A DNA stretch of 64,000 nucleotides from contig GG745355.1 of the NCBI GenBank assembly GCA_000151295.1, forward strand, positions 318,191 to 382,190, written 5' to 3'. Positions 35,118 through 45,295 of the stretch are shown here, in pieces. A program made the translations under genes and the position numbers. This stretch comes from Allomyces macrogynus ATCC 38327. Its lineage: Eukaryota > Blastocladiomycota > Blastocladiomycetes > Blastocladiales > Blastocladiaceae. The notes beneath the pieces were generated by a model that saw nothing but the letters and a program-made list of their open reading frames with translations, made no database searches and had not been told where the DNA came from. Every line of letters starts with the position of its first letter. The stretch's first letter is position 1.

Positions 35118-37103
35118 ATGCGCTTGTTCCCATCGACCACCGCGCGCGGCGCCCGCTCGGTGCCCGTCGTCGTCTTTGCCGCGGCCGTGCTCGTGGCGCT
35201 GTCGCTGGCCGCCTCGCCTGCGGTCGCTGCGCCGCTCGGGGATGCCAATGGCATCGTGACTGACACGCCCGCGCCCGTGCCCGCGGACCCGACGTCGGGC
35301 AGCGGGTCCCCTGTTCCCGTGCCGAGTACGTTGGCGTAGTTCTTTTCCTGTTGTGCGACGTGATGATGGTGGGCCCCAGTATTCACACGCCGCGCGCATT
35401 GGTAGCCGCCACCGACTCGCCCGCCGCGACCACGCCGCCGCTGGTTACGCCGCCCGAGCCAACGGTCGCACCGGCACCGACGGCGAGCCCGGACAACCCG
35501 TCGCCCGCGCCTGTGGTTACCCCAGATCCTGCTCCAGCGCCAGCCCCCGCGCCAGCGCCGCAGCCGCAGCCGCAGCAGCAGCCCATCACGCCGTCGAGCG
35601 ACAGCTCGTCGTGGTCGAACCGCGGAACCCAGGCTTCGCCGTCGAGCTCGTCGTCGTCGGGCGCATCGCAGCCTGCCGCGAACAACAACAACAACGCGGC
35701 GACGACGCCGCCCTCGATCAAGCTGCTCGAGCAGAGCCAGACGGGCAACAAGGCCGTGGCCCAACCGCCCGCTGCTGACGCGGTCGCGACCCCCGATGCC
35801 GCGACGACTGATGACAAGAAGGACGCGCCCAAGGACGAACCCGCGCCGTCGCCCACGTCCGATGCCGCGTCGGCGTCGCCGTCGGAATCGCCCGCGGCGG
35901 CCTCGCCCAACCCCAACAATAACAACAACGGCGGCGACATCACTTCCGCGACCGCGACCGCGAACAAGGACTCGTCCTCGACCTCGTCGTCACCGCTCGT
36001 CGCGATCATCTCGACCGTCGGCGTCGTCGGGCTCGTCGCGGGCGTTGCCGCGTTCGGGTACGCGCGCAAACGCCGCCGGTCGCGCGAAACGGTTCTCGCT
36101 GATGTGCCCGTCTACGTGGCCCCCGCGGCAGCCGGCGCCTGCAATGGCCCGACGGGGATCGTCAACATTGTCCCGCTGTCGTCCCCCGCGGCAGCCTACA
36201 CGGTCCCCGAGGCGGCCAAATCGACGGCGGGCGTCTACCGCGCGCCGTGGTACGCGGCGGGCACCGCCGGTGCCCAAATCCCGGACGTGCCCGCGCCCGT
36301 GGTTCCGAAATCGCTGCAGCGGTCGGCGAGCAAGGGGTACCGCATGTCGATGCAGCAGGCTGCCCACGCTGCGCCGCCGCAACTCGCGCCGCTCGATTTC
36401 AACAGCTACGGGTCGACGCCGCCCGCGGCCGAATCGTCGTCGCTCCCCGTCGCCTCGCGCGTACCGGAAATTGTGCACTTGGACTCGTCCAAGGACCGGC
36501 GCATGATCGAGTCGGTCATGACGGATGTGTCGCTGCCAATGCCGTCACAAGCGCCCGAAATCGTGCACTTGGATTCGTCCAAGGACCGCCGAATGATTCA
36601 GTCGGTCTACGCGCGCGATTCGCGGTACGTCGGTCCCGAGGATGAAGATGAAGAGGAGGAGGAGGGCGATGGGCTTGAGTCGTTCCCGTCGACTCCCGCG
36701 GGCGCGACCGTCCCGGCGTGGCACGACGTGCAGCCCACTGCGAAGCGGGCCGACGACGATGCGGCACTGTCGCTCGCGGCGGCGCTCGCCGAACTCGATC
36801 CGCACGGGTCAGTCGGGGCCGCGTCGGACTCGCCGTCGTCGACGCTCTCGTTCCATAACGGTGGTGCCAGTTCGGCGGCGTCGCCCAAGGCCGTTGCGGT
36901 GGCGGCCCCAGCGGCCACGGGGTCGACGGTGACTGAGGGCGGCGCGCGGCGTGTGGCCATCCCGTACGGCCCTGAGCTCGACGACGAGCTGGAACTGCGT
37001 GTGGGCGACTTGGTCGTGGTCGAGCACGTGTATCTCGACAACTGGGCGGTCGGACATAACCTGACGTCCGGCGAGTCTGGCGCGTTCCCAGTGATCTGCC
37101 TGC

Positions 37104-37108
<5 letters not shown>
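35118..37108 (+). CDS. Fus1-like type I membrane protein with C-terminal SH3 domain
   Basis: Two exons, 35118-35325 and 35406-37108, 80-bp intron, 636 residues. A signal peptide (about 1-38, VVVFAAAVLVALSLAASPAV) is followed by about 225 residues rich in Pro, Ser, Thr, Ala and Asn, a mucin-like stretch suited to O-mannosylation. One transmembrane helix follows (about 265-288, AIISTVGVVGLVAGVAAFGY), with a basic stop-transfer KRRR. The cytosolic part has a duplicated motif PEIVHLDSSKDRRMI (about 423-440 and 452-469), an acidic stretch, and a C-terminal SH3 domain (about 583-636, with ELDDELELRVGDLVVVE and SGAFPV). This is the architecture of yeast Fus1, a cell-fusion and polarity scaffold, though sequence identity outside the SH3 is not claimed. 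The SH3 would recruit proline-rich partners. Confidence 0.72.

Positions 37109-37144
<36 letters not shown>
37107..37144. repeat. (AG)n microsatellite at the SH3 gene stop codon
   Basis: TAG of the stop codon opens directly into about 18 AG units, so the repeat forms the first part of the 3' UTR. Confidence 0.95.
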
Positions 37145-37146
<2 letters not shown>

Positions 37147-37954
37147 TGTGGGTGGGGTTTCGTTTTCTTTAGACCAGAATCTGCGTGTCTCCTCTTTGTG
37201 TTGTTGATGATTTTGATTGTTGCGTGGTCCAGCACCCGCGTGCGAGAGGAGGGTCTGGCCAACGCGCTCTTTTCCGTGCATCGTTCGTGGCACGCTTCTC
37301 CACCCCTTTGGCCGACTGGTTGTCGTTGTAAAAGATGCGTTTATGCTGATCATTTGTTGGTGGTCGTCGCCGTCCGCGGCGTGATCGGCGCGCTGCCACG
37401 GCACGTCCGTGGGCGGGGATGCCGGTTAAGAGCAAGAGCACGCGCGCACGGTCTTTTCCTGGTGCAGCTGGGACGCGCTGATGTCTGTCCGTGGATCAGC
37501 GCGAGGGACGGTTCTCGATCGAGAGGGTTACGGTTTCCGTTGGTTTGCGCTCGCAACGTGTGTGCAGGTCAGCCCCGCCCCGCACGCCGCTGCAACGCGC
37601 GCAAAACGCCTGCCCAGCGACACCGCTCGCCGATCCTGCTTCTGTCTGCACAGCTCCCCCACCCATGCCACGCACGGTCCTGCTCCTGCACCACCACCAC
37701 CGCCCTCACGCATTTGCTGATCAAGGGATCAGCAACTGCATAGCGGCAAGCGCGCCGCTCTCGTGCCCAGCTCCATTTCTCCCCATCGTCGCGACACCGA
37801 CCAGCAAGACGGCCACCAACTTCAGCACGGCGAGCTCGACAGTTGAACCCATTCTCCACCAGCAACTCGCAGCGCGACCGAGACCAAGACGCGCACGAGC
37901 GCCTGCAGCACAGAAAGACGACGGCGAAGAGCAGAGCAAGACGAGCGACACACC
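37145..37954. other. Intergenic, no gene seen
   Basis: About 810 bp between two plus-strand genes. Open frames on both strands are GC-driven. It contains the promoter of the downstream gene. Confidence 0.4.
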
Positions 37955-39124
37955 ATGACCGACCCGCGCGCCGCACCCGCACCAGCGACCCCCGTCGCCT
38001 GCGTCGCGCTCGACTTGCCGGAGCATCACGACGACGGCGAATACCACGACGGCGAATACCATGACGAGGCCATTCTCCTGTCGGACCACGACGCCGTCGA
38101 CGTGCGGGACGGCACCGACCTGGTACGCACGCTGTCGTTGAGCAGTACAGCCGGGTCCGGCCATGTGCAGCCAGCGCACGCAAACGTGGCCAGTACGCTC
38201 GCACCTGCAGCCGAGTCGAGCGCACCACGTCCGTCCGCGCTGACCGGTCCCGCAGCATCGACCACGAGCGAGGCCCAGCGTGCGCCACCGGCACCCGCGA
38301 CGTCGGCCGCACCGCCGCCACCAGCCCCCGCCCCGGCGCGCCCGGCGCCCGGGATCGGCGCATCCCTGACGGCACGCATCTCCAAGCAAGAGCTCTACGA
38401 CACGTTCGACTCGTTCTGGGTCGGTCTGCATTCGGCTCTCCACCGCGGCCTTCGTCTCCCCACCCCCAACCCGCGTCCCGACCCGTACCTCGCCGTAACC
38501 GGCGTTTCCCCCGCGCCGATGCCGCGCGCCGTGACTGCAGCCTTCGCTTCCCTTCTCTCGCGCATCTTCACCGCGACCCTCTGGCCGGCGCTCGACCGGT
38601 ACAACCTGAACCACGTGCTCGCGGGCACCGTCCTGCACACGGCACGAGACGATCTCGCCGCGATCGCCGCGGGCGTCGCCATCTCCGGCCCGGCCCCGTC
38701 CCGCGCGATCGCCCTGCGAGCGTACCTGGCGCCCGCGCTCGCGCCGGCCACGACCGAGATCGCGGCCCTGTTCGCCGAGTACGCGGTGCGCGAAGTCGCG
38801 CCGGAAGTGGTCGTGTTTCGCGCGGCTGCGATTCATCTGGTGGCTCGCGCGGCGTTCCCGGACGCGGTGCCCGGGCAGGTGGCGAGGATTGTCCCGCCGC
38901 GCGGGAGCCGGTTTGATCGCGGATTGCATGAGGCGGGGTGGTCCTTGGATGACGGTGAGGAGGGGAAGGTCGTGTTTTGCGTGTTTCCGGGGTTGGTATG
39001 GTTCGAGATGGTGGGGGAGCGGGGGAAGGTGGATGTGGAGCAGCGCGTGGTCGTGTATCGCGCCAAAGTGTGGTGCGAGCGGGTGGAGAACGCGGGGGAG
39101 GGTGGAGAGAATGCGCGGGCGTAA
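37955..39124 (+). CDS. Unrecognised 389-residue protein
   Basis: Single exon. The N-terminal 130 residues are low complexity, with a short tandem repeat HDDGEYHDGEYHD at about 30-42 and Ala/Pro-rich stretches. From about residue 140 (ISKQELYDTFDSFWVGLHSA) the sequence becomes globular and mostly helical, with LWPALDRYNLNHVLAGTVLH. It ends in a segment, GKVVFCVFPGLVWFEMV, of the kind seen near the end of uncharacterised fungal proteins. There is no signal peptide and no strong membrane segment. Consistent GC-rich codon use and a long open frame with a defined globular part support a real gene. I do not recognise the family and propose no function. Confidence 0.6.
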   Translation: MTDPRAAPAPATPVACVALDLPEHHDDGEYHDGEYHDEAILLSDHDAVDVRDGTDLVRTLSLSSTAGSGHVQPAHANVASTLAPAAESSAPRPSALTGPAASTTSEAQRAPPAPATSAAPPPPAPAPARPAPGIGASLTARISKQELYDTFDSFWVGLHSALHRGLRLPTPNPRPDPYLAVTGVSPAPMPRAVTAAFASLLSRIFTATLWPALDRYNLNHVLAGTVLHTARDDLAAIAAGVAISGPAPSRAIALRAYLAPALAPATTEIAALFAEYAVREVAPEVVVFRAAAIHLVARAAFPDAVPGQVARIVPPRGSRFDRGLHEAGWSLDDGEEGKVVFCVFPGLVWFEMVGERGKVDVEQRVVVYRAKVWCERVENAGEGGENARA

Positions 39125-39280
39125 GGAGGGCGTGGAGTGGTTGGTTTGTTGGGTTAGTTTTCTGCTGTGTGTAAATACATAATCGAACCCGAAATTCAGA
39201 GATTGGGAGCAAAACAGCGGCTCAAGAAAAGTACGCGACAATAACTGACGAGCAGCGCGTCGGACTTTATATTCTGTGCC

Positions 39281-39297
39281 AGGATTTAAACCTGTCG
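39281..39297 (-). repeat. tRNA-like B-box segment 1
   Basis: Plus strand AGGATTTAAACCTGT, the complement of a diverged T-arm (ACAGGTTTAAATCCT). No full cloverleaf could be drawn. Confidence 0.4.
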
Positions 39298-39574
39298 TGA
39301 ATCACCTGTGCTCATCAGACATTCAAACGCTTATGCTCAGTTCTTTCCAGTGCCTTCTCTGGTTGGCCCCAGAGCAACGTTATACATTTGTCGTGAAGCC
39401 TGGACCAAACCCTTCTGGCAGGCATTGAGCAAATGTTGACCAGGCCGAAATACAAATGAGCAAGGCTAACACGCCCAAGGACGAGGCTAACAGCACGCGC
39501 TCCCTGTCATGTTAAAATGAACCGCTACTGCACCACTTTGTGAGCGATTGCAGCCTGTGTGATATTTCCATGTG

Positions 39575-39592
39575 GCAGGATTCGAACCTGTC
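39575..39592 (-). repeat. tRNA-like B-box segment 2
   Basis: Plus strand GCAGGATTCGAACCTGT. On the minus strand this is ACAGGTTCGAATCCTGC, a perfect B-box (GGTTCGANNCC) with an almost complete T-stem. The expected D-arm and acceptor partner are not found, so it is a tRNA-derived fragment. Confidence 0.5.
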
Positions 39593-40136
39593 CTCACAAG
39601 GCGTCCGACATTTGCTCGAACTGCTGCTGAGGCCCTTTTGAATTACTTAAAATTCAAGCTGTTGTGACCCTTGCTTGGCCTTGATGCAGTCCTCCACCTA
39701 TTGTGTGCCCGTGGCAGCAGGATCTTGGCAAATTCCTCGACAGCGACTCACGCGATCGATGGTAAATAGGTGCCGGAAATGAGGGCTGCTGACGTTTTGA
39801 GCATGATGTTGTGCTGCAAACTGCAATGTGGAGAAAATTGGCAATTTTCCTGAACGTCCAGACCCAGGACTCTCCCAAGACCAAGCGCCTGGACAGACTT
39901 TACCTTTTCCATTCAACAATGGACTTCGCCCGTCAAAGCGCAATGACGTTGGTCGTGGATTGGACGGAGTCAGCATAAGGTGTGGTTCACAGCACAGCAA
40001 AACAGCAAGTCAGCTGGAGTGCAATTAGCATCTGGAGCAAACCAAGCACCAGCCACAACAGGCCATCAAGGTCCTGGCACGCGTAAGAACGAGGGCCCCT
40101 ATTCTATTTTCGTCGTTTTTCCTTGAGATGTGTGAC

Positions 40137-40158
40137 TGCAACTGGATTTGAACCTGTT
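40137..40158 (-). repeat. tRNA-like B-box segment 3
   Basis: Plus strand CAACTGGATTTGAACCTGTT, the complement of AACAGGTTCAAATCCAGTTG. About 27 bp beyond it on the plus strand is CCTTCCAG, also found at a similar position after segment 4. Confidence 0.45.
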
Positions 40159-40808
40159 TCTGTCAGAGGAGGTATGTGCCTTCCAGCAAACACAATTCAC
40201 CTCATGACTTGCAAGTTTGTTTTTGCTGTTGCATGTCTTCCTCACAGATCAAACGCACGCGTAGCAATCCAACAGCGGCGCATCTCTCACAGTCTGACGC
40301 CAACAACAGACCACAGCCATGGCGCCACGTCCCAATGTACACTGCCCTCCATGGCAAATGACATGACCATGGCATCTGTATCCCTCCTACCCTACTGTTG
40401 CTTTCAACCCCACACACCAAGCACGCGCACTTCGTGTACTACATCCACAGCTTCCAACATGGCTTGGGCTCGATGCAAAGATGAGTGTGCAAACAGGCAG
40501 GCAGTCACCATGAATATCTCGCCAAACGCAAAAAACGTCTTGCATAACCATGCAATCGACGGAAATCGTTGCTGCGACTCTGGATGCGAACCAAGGCGCG
40601 ACTCCAACCATGATAGTTGATTCAATTGTGACAGGACTCGAATGTATGCTCATACTTGGACGTACAAATGGGCGTCACATTGCACACAACATTGCACACT
40701 TCCTAGTCGCCACAAACCTCTTGAAAACAATGAAAAAAACTCGAACGACTGAGCACAATCCGAGGTCATACACTTAACGCTCATCAAATGAGGTGTTGGT
40801 ATATAAGG

Positions 40809-40832
40809 GCAACAGGATACAAACCTGTTCCT
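40809..40832 (-). repeat. tRNA-like B-box segment 4
   Basis: Plus strand GCAACAGGATACAAACCTGT followed by TCCTGTGAC. Shares the GCAAC lead-in and the CCTTCCAG block with segment 3. Confidence 0.45.
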
Positions 40833-41334
40833 GTGACACTCATTTTTGCTCAAATCACCATGGCCTTCCAGGCATGCTTCACCCGTACGCTTGACACAAT
40901 AAACGCCCGACCAGAGTAATGGTGTTGTCCCGGGTATTTGGTCGAGTGGATGGAATGAATATGAGTCCCTCATAAGTGCAGCTGTATGTCACTTTTTGTC
41001 AAGAAATGGATCAACGTCGACGAAACTAATTCGATCTGGAAAGAAATTCGCAACCTTTTGTGAACGCGGCGAAGAGTACCGGCCTGCAAAAGCGTCACTC
41101 TTGAAAGATACCAGCTGAGATGCCTTGCTCACCAGAACACAGTGAGGACAAGCAGGACGCACTGGCCCAGATCTGTGACTTGACTCAGTGTGAGAAATAA
41201 TATCAAGGACACCATGATGTAAAGAAGGGCCAAGACTTGGGTCCAGGACATGCGCAATGAGAACCAAAATACGAGTGCTCGACGGTCTGATCGCCAAACG
41301 GCGTGGCAGGAATGTCACGCCGAGGCGTCAATGA

Positions 41335-41356
41335 TCGCAACAGGATTCGAGCCTGT
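41335..41356 (-). repeat. tRNA-like B-box segment 5
   Basis: Plus strand GCAACAGGATTCGAGCCTGT. On the minus strand AACAGGCTCGAATCCTGTT makes a perfect 6-bp T-stem around CTCGAAT. It lies about 190 bp upstream of the EMC8/9 start codon. Confidence 0.5.
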
Positions 41357-41545
41357 TCTCTCATCTCAGCTCCACCAGGCTGCATCGCTTGCAACACTCT
41401 CTTCTTGCACAGGACACTCCACACTGCATTGGACCTCATCGAGCAACTCGTGCTCCCCAACCAGCCCTACTACAACCCGCTGCACCTCTCTCGCCGCGCT
41501 GCAATCTCCTCGACCCGCGTTCGCCGCCCGCACCAGACCGCAACC

Positions 41546-42212
41546 ATGTCGCCGCGCCCCGACCTCGCCGTGCACGCCGCGGCCTTCGCAGCGATCCTGC
41601 TGCACGCGCTCAAGCATGTGCACAAGCCCGTCTTTGGCGTTTTGCTCGCCACGCCCGCAACGGGCGCGATTGCCCGCGTCGTGCCCGTCTCGCACACGCC
41701 GCTCGCGCGCGCCGCGTGCCTGCTCGAAGTTGCGCTCGAACAAGTGCACAAGTACACAGCCGCCGACAAGAACCTGGAGGTTGTGGGGCTCTACTACGCC
41801 GACGCCAATGCAGCCGACGACGTGAACGCCGACGCGAATGTGGTCGCGGTGGCCACGCAGGTGTTCGAGAGTTTGGGCGTGCCGGATGGGGTGCTGCTGA
41901 GGGTACGTTCTGATCGCGACGTGCGTCTGGATTGGACTGGAAGGGGTGCTTACGTTCACGTTCGTGCGGAAGTTGAACACGCTCAAGCTCTCTGCCGATC
42001 CGTTCGCGCTGGCGCTCGACGTGGTCCTGCCGACGCGGTCTGCGGCCATCCGGCTGGTCGAGCCGCCCAGCACGCTCAAGAATCTCCCCAAGGTGCTCGG
42101 TCCGCTCAACCAAGGCCTGTTCGACTTTGACGACCACCTCGAGGACGTGGCGCGCGACTGGCTCGGCAACGCGCGCGTCGTCGGCGAGTTGCAGAGGCAG
42201 TTGGTCGCATAA
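41546..42212 (+). CDS. EMC8: ER membrane protein complex subunit 8/9
   Basis: Two exons, 41546-41902 and 41973-42212, 70-bp intron, 198 residues, the usual EMC8/9 length. The MPN-like fold is evident in LHALKHVHKPVFGVLLA, RVVPVSHTPLARAACLLEV, ALEQVHKYTAADKNLEVVGL and YYADANAAD. The metal-binding JAMM residues are absent, as is normal for this family. EMC8/9 is a peripheral cytosolic subunit of the ER membrane complex that inserts transmembrane segments of client proteins. The gene ends 31 bp from the stop codon of the convergent frataxin gene, so the transcripts probably overlap at their 3' ends. Confidence 0.88.
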
Positions 42213-42243
42213 AAGTGAATCCATTTGTTATTGCTGCCTCTGT

Positions 42244-42852
42244 TTACTTAGCGAGATATTCGCCCAAATCCACGTCCACGAGCTGCTCCAGCTCGGCGCG
42301 CAACAGGTCCTCGAGGACGGGCCCTGACGCCGGGTCGACGGACCGCGCATCGACCCACGCCTGCGACGGCGCGTGCCAATCGAACCGCCGTGGGCCGCTA
42401 ACGGGACTCGACAGCCAGATTTGCTGGTTCGGAGGCTGCTTGTTGAGCACGTACGTGCCGCTTGCGCCGAGCGACAGCGTCAGGACACCAGACTAGATTC
42501 AATTGTCAGTCTTGCGGCAATCATCGATCAAGTCGGTCGAAGAAGCACGCACACTGTACGTCACATCGAACCCCGGCAGCTCCACGTCGTCGCCAAGCGC
42601 TTCGAGTGCGTCGACGAGCACATCGAGCGCTGCCTCAGACCGCTGGTGGTACTCGAGGTCTGTCATCGTGGGCGTTGCGGGCGCCGTCGACACAGATCGG
42701 CGGGTTGACCATGTTGGAGCGGCAGCCAAGGCAAGGATCGGTCGAGGACGTGCAGCGAGCGACATGAAAGGACGGAGCGCCGGCGATGCTGCTTGAAGAA
42801 CGGCGCGGATTGACGCCAGTCGCGCGGTGCGGGCAGTGGTTGCTGCAATCAT
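42244..42852 (-). CDS. YFH1: Frataxin
   Basis: Two exons, 42852-42553 and 42492-42244, 60-bp intron, 182 residues. The N-terminal 60 or so residues are Arg/Ala/Ser-rich with no acids, a mitochondrial presequence. The frataxin fold follows: [19 protein letters not shown] with the acidic first helix, PGFDVTYS joined by the splice to [19 protein letters not shown], then the hallmark [20 protein letters not shown]. Frataxin acts in the mitochondrial matrix with the Nfs1-Isu1 complex in Fe-S cluster synthesis. A GT/GA microsatellite lies 30 bp upstream of the start codon. All core motifs look functional. Confidence 0.95.
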
Positions 42853-42881
42853 GGTTGATGGCTGGAAGTATTGCTGTTGCA

Positions 42882-42884
42882 GAT

Positions 42885-42939
<55 letters not shown>
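42882..42939. repeat. Compound (TG)n(AG)n microsatellite
   Basis: About 11 TG units followed by about 18 AG units, ending at 42939. It lies in the 5' leader or promoter of the frataxin gene. Confidence 0.95.
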
Positions 42940-42940
<1 letters not shown>

Positions 42941-43155
42941 TGCTCGGCAATCAGGCGGCATCAACAGGAGGTGGATGGATGGTAAATGAAGTGATGACTA
43001 GGATGGCGCGATTTTGGCGTGTGGTTCTTGATCACGACCCACAACAGCGCGCAACAGCATCAACAAGAGAAGAATATAAAATTATCGCCTCCATGTATTT
43101 CTGTTACGCTCACGCTAAATGTAGTCGGCCTCCTCTTCCAGTCCTCAGCAAGTCC

Positions 43156-45295
43156 TCAAGTCGCCCCGTCACGATGACGCTGCGTCCCGCCCGCAACCAT
43201 TCTCTGCCCTTGCCCGCTTGGCGGAGTCCCGTCGGGCGTACCGTTCCGAATCAGTAGCAACAGCACAAAGATGCATGCAAAGCTCGCCGCGAGCACAATG
43301 AAGTAGCACTTGCACCGGTGCGGCGAGAACGTGAGCCATCCTGATGGCCGCGACGGCAGACACGAGTCGCACAGCGTCGTGTCGTCGGCAAACAGGACCA
43401 TCGGCAATGCGGCGCGCGATTGCTGCTGCGGGTGCTCGGATGACGGGTCGTGCATCTGGGAGTCGGACTCGCCTGTGTACGGCGGCAGCTCAAACAGCGC
43501 CGCGTCGCTCGGCGAGAGCGCATTGTCGCGGAACACGGCACGCACGGCCGCCGATTCGAGAAAGTCGTTGTCGGTCGCGATCAGGACGGCGTCGTAGAAG
43601 ACCACGTCGTCGACAGCGACCGCGTCGGGATCCGTGGGTTCCACGACCGGCTCGGCGGTCGTTGCCGGGTCCTCGTCCTCTGGGATCGGCGCGTCGGCTG
43701 CGCCCGCAGCCCCACCGGACGCACCTAGAGCCGCAGCCATGCGCACCTGGTGCATCCACCCGGCCACATCCTCCTGGTTCGAGTTCGACAGCGACATGCC
43801 CCGGCGCCGCCGCGGTGGGGTTGCCGGCGCAATCTGCGGCAGAGCGTCGATCGGGACGGGCACCGCAAACTGCGTGACAGTGCCCGGTGGGACCGATACT
43901 TTGGTCACGGCCGCGCGGTGCTGCCCGACGACGATCGGGCCCGACGGCAATTTGCTGATAATGCCCGTGGCCGACTTGACGATCATCGGCGACGAGTGTC
44001 CCAGTGGCGCCGCGATTGATGTGCCGTACGCCGTGTGCCGCCGCCGGGAGGCCGTATCAGATGCGGTAGTTGGCGACGCGATCAGAGACCCACCGCCACT
44101 ACCGCTGCTGTGCATGCGCGCATTGCCCGTGCTCGCGGACCGCGGCTTCTTGGTCTTGATCGTGCCTGCGGTACTACTCTGCGTCGTGCGCGTCGCAAAA
44201 ACACTCCCGCGGTGCCGGCTCGTTGTCAGGACCGGCGTTTCCGGGTGCGCCGCGTCGCTAAGCACGGTCGCGACACTCCCACCCGTCAACTCGAGCGCCG
44301 TTGGTGGTGCGGGTGGTGCGAGCGACCTACGACGGCCGGAAGTGGACAGGCGTCTTGCCGCTTGCGCGATCAGGTTCCCGGAACTCGGCGACGCTGCACG
44401 AGCGTCGTCGTCGAGCGTGGCCACGAGTTGCGTTTTCATGGTCCACGTCTGCGGCGTCGTCAGGAGCGTCACGTCCGACACGGACGTGGCGGCCGTGTCG
44501 GGCTGCATCGAAGACCGCCGTGACGGGAGGAGCGTGCCGAAAATGGACGACTTGCGCCGAGAGGTCGTTGGTGGAGCGGCGCGTTCAATGTCGAGGTGCA
44601 GCCGCGGAACGAAGGGCGTGGGCGCGGCGCGCGGCGGGTCAATGGCGGCGGACTTCGCGACCGAAGGCGGTGCCGGGTCGCGCGGCTTGACGATAAAGTA
44701 GAGGACCTGGGAAAGAGCGAGGCGCTGTTAGTTGTCCAGTCGAGGAAATCGGCGAGAGCAGTGCCAAGACGCACATTGCCGATAATGTCTGTGTTCGTCA
44801 GCGGGTTCAGGACGTGGATCCGGTGAATGAGCTTCCTGCCCAGGTAGATCTGCGTCTGGAAGAGGATTTTGTTGAGGTGGTGCGCGGCATAGTAGGAGAA
44901 GTAGGCCTTGTCGGGCTGCCTGCCGCGGGGCGCGATTCCTTTCGTCAGCACGCATCCTGAACCGTATGCGAAGACCAGCGGAAATGCTGAACGAACCGAT
45001 GGTCCCACGTCTGCACGCGCGCGAGAATAAATGCGCGGTTTCGCGACCCGTCCGGGTTTGCAGTAGCAGCGGAGCCGGCAGGACCCGGCAGCATGCCCGG
45101 CTTGGTGGAGACGGGCAACGGCAACGCGGCGTGCGCGGCAACGAGCTCGCCAAACGTGTCGAGGCAAAACGAATCCTCGTAATCGACAGCGACCGAGTCA
45201 AGGATGGTTGCCCCGGAAGGGTCGAGAAGGCGAATAAACTCGGGCTCGCGAGCAGACTGGTTTCCGTTGGGTGGAGGTGGTGGAGGGCCCGGCAT
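43156..45295 (-). CDS. Unrecognised tail-anchored protein with a conserved-looking N-terminal block
   Basis: Three exons, 45295-44976, 44919-44775, 44706-43156; introns of 56 and 68 bp; 671 residues. The N-terminal part has MPGPPPPPPNGNQSAREPEF and LARVQTWDHRFVQHFRW. The middle exon supplies a dense, ordered block: QPDKAYFSYYAAHHLNKIL, FQTQIYLGRKLIHRIHVLN and PLTNTDIIGN, joined to VLYFIVKPRD. The rest is Ser/Ala/Thr-rich and looks disordered. A single hydrophobic helix (CYFIVLAASFACIFVLLLLI) sits about 30 residues from the C terminus, as in tail-anchored proteins. The splice model is supported because both joins extend the ordered block in frame. I do not recognise the family; the ordered block implies a conserved interaction domain. 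Confidence 0.65.

Larger units (their letters stand above)
39125..41545. other. 2.4-kb intergenic region with dispersed tRNA-like repeats
   Basis: No protein gene is supported. The base composition is near even, unlike neighbouring genes. It holds at least five related segments with the complement of a tRNA T-arm (AGGATTCGAACCTGT-like), listed separately, all in the same orientation. Confidence 0.6.

Noticed and set aside
39281..41356. Functional tRNA genes
   Set aside because: The T-arms are good but no matching acceptor, D-arm and anticodon arm can be drawn at the right spacing, so they are reported as tRNA-like repeats only.
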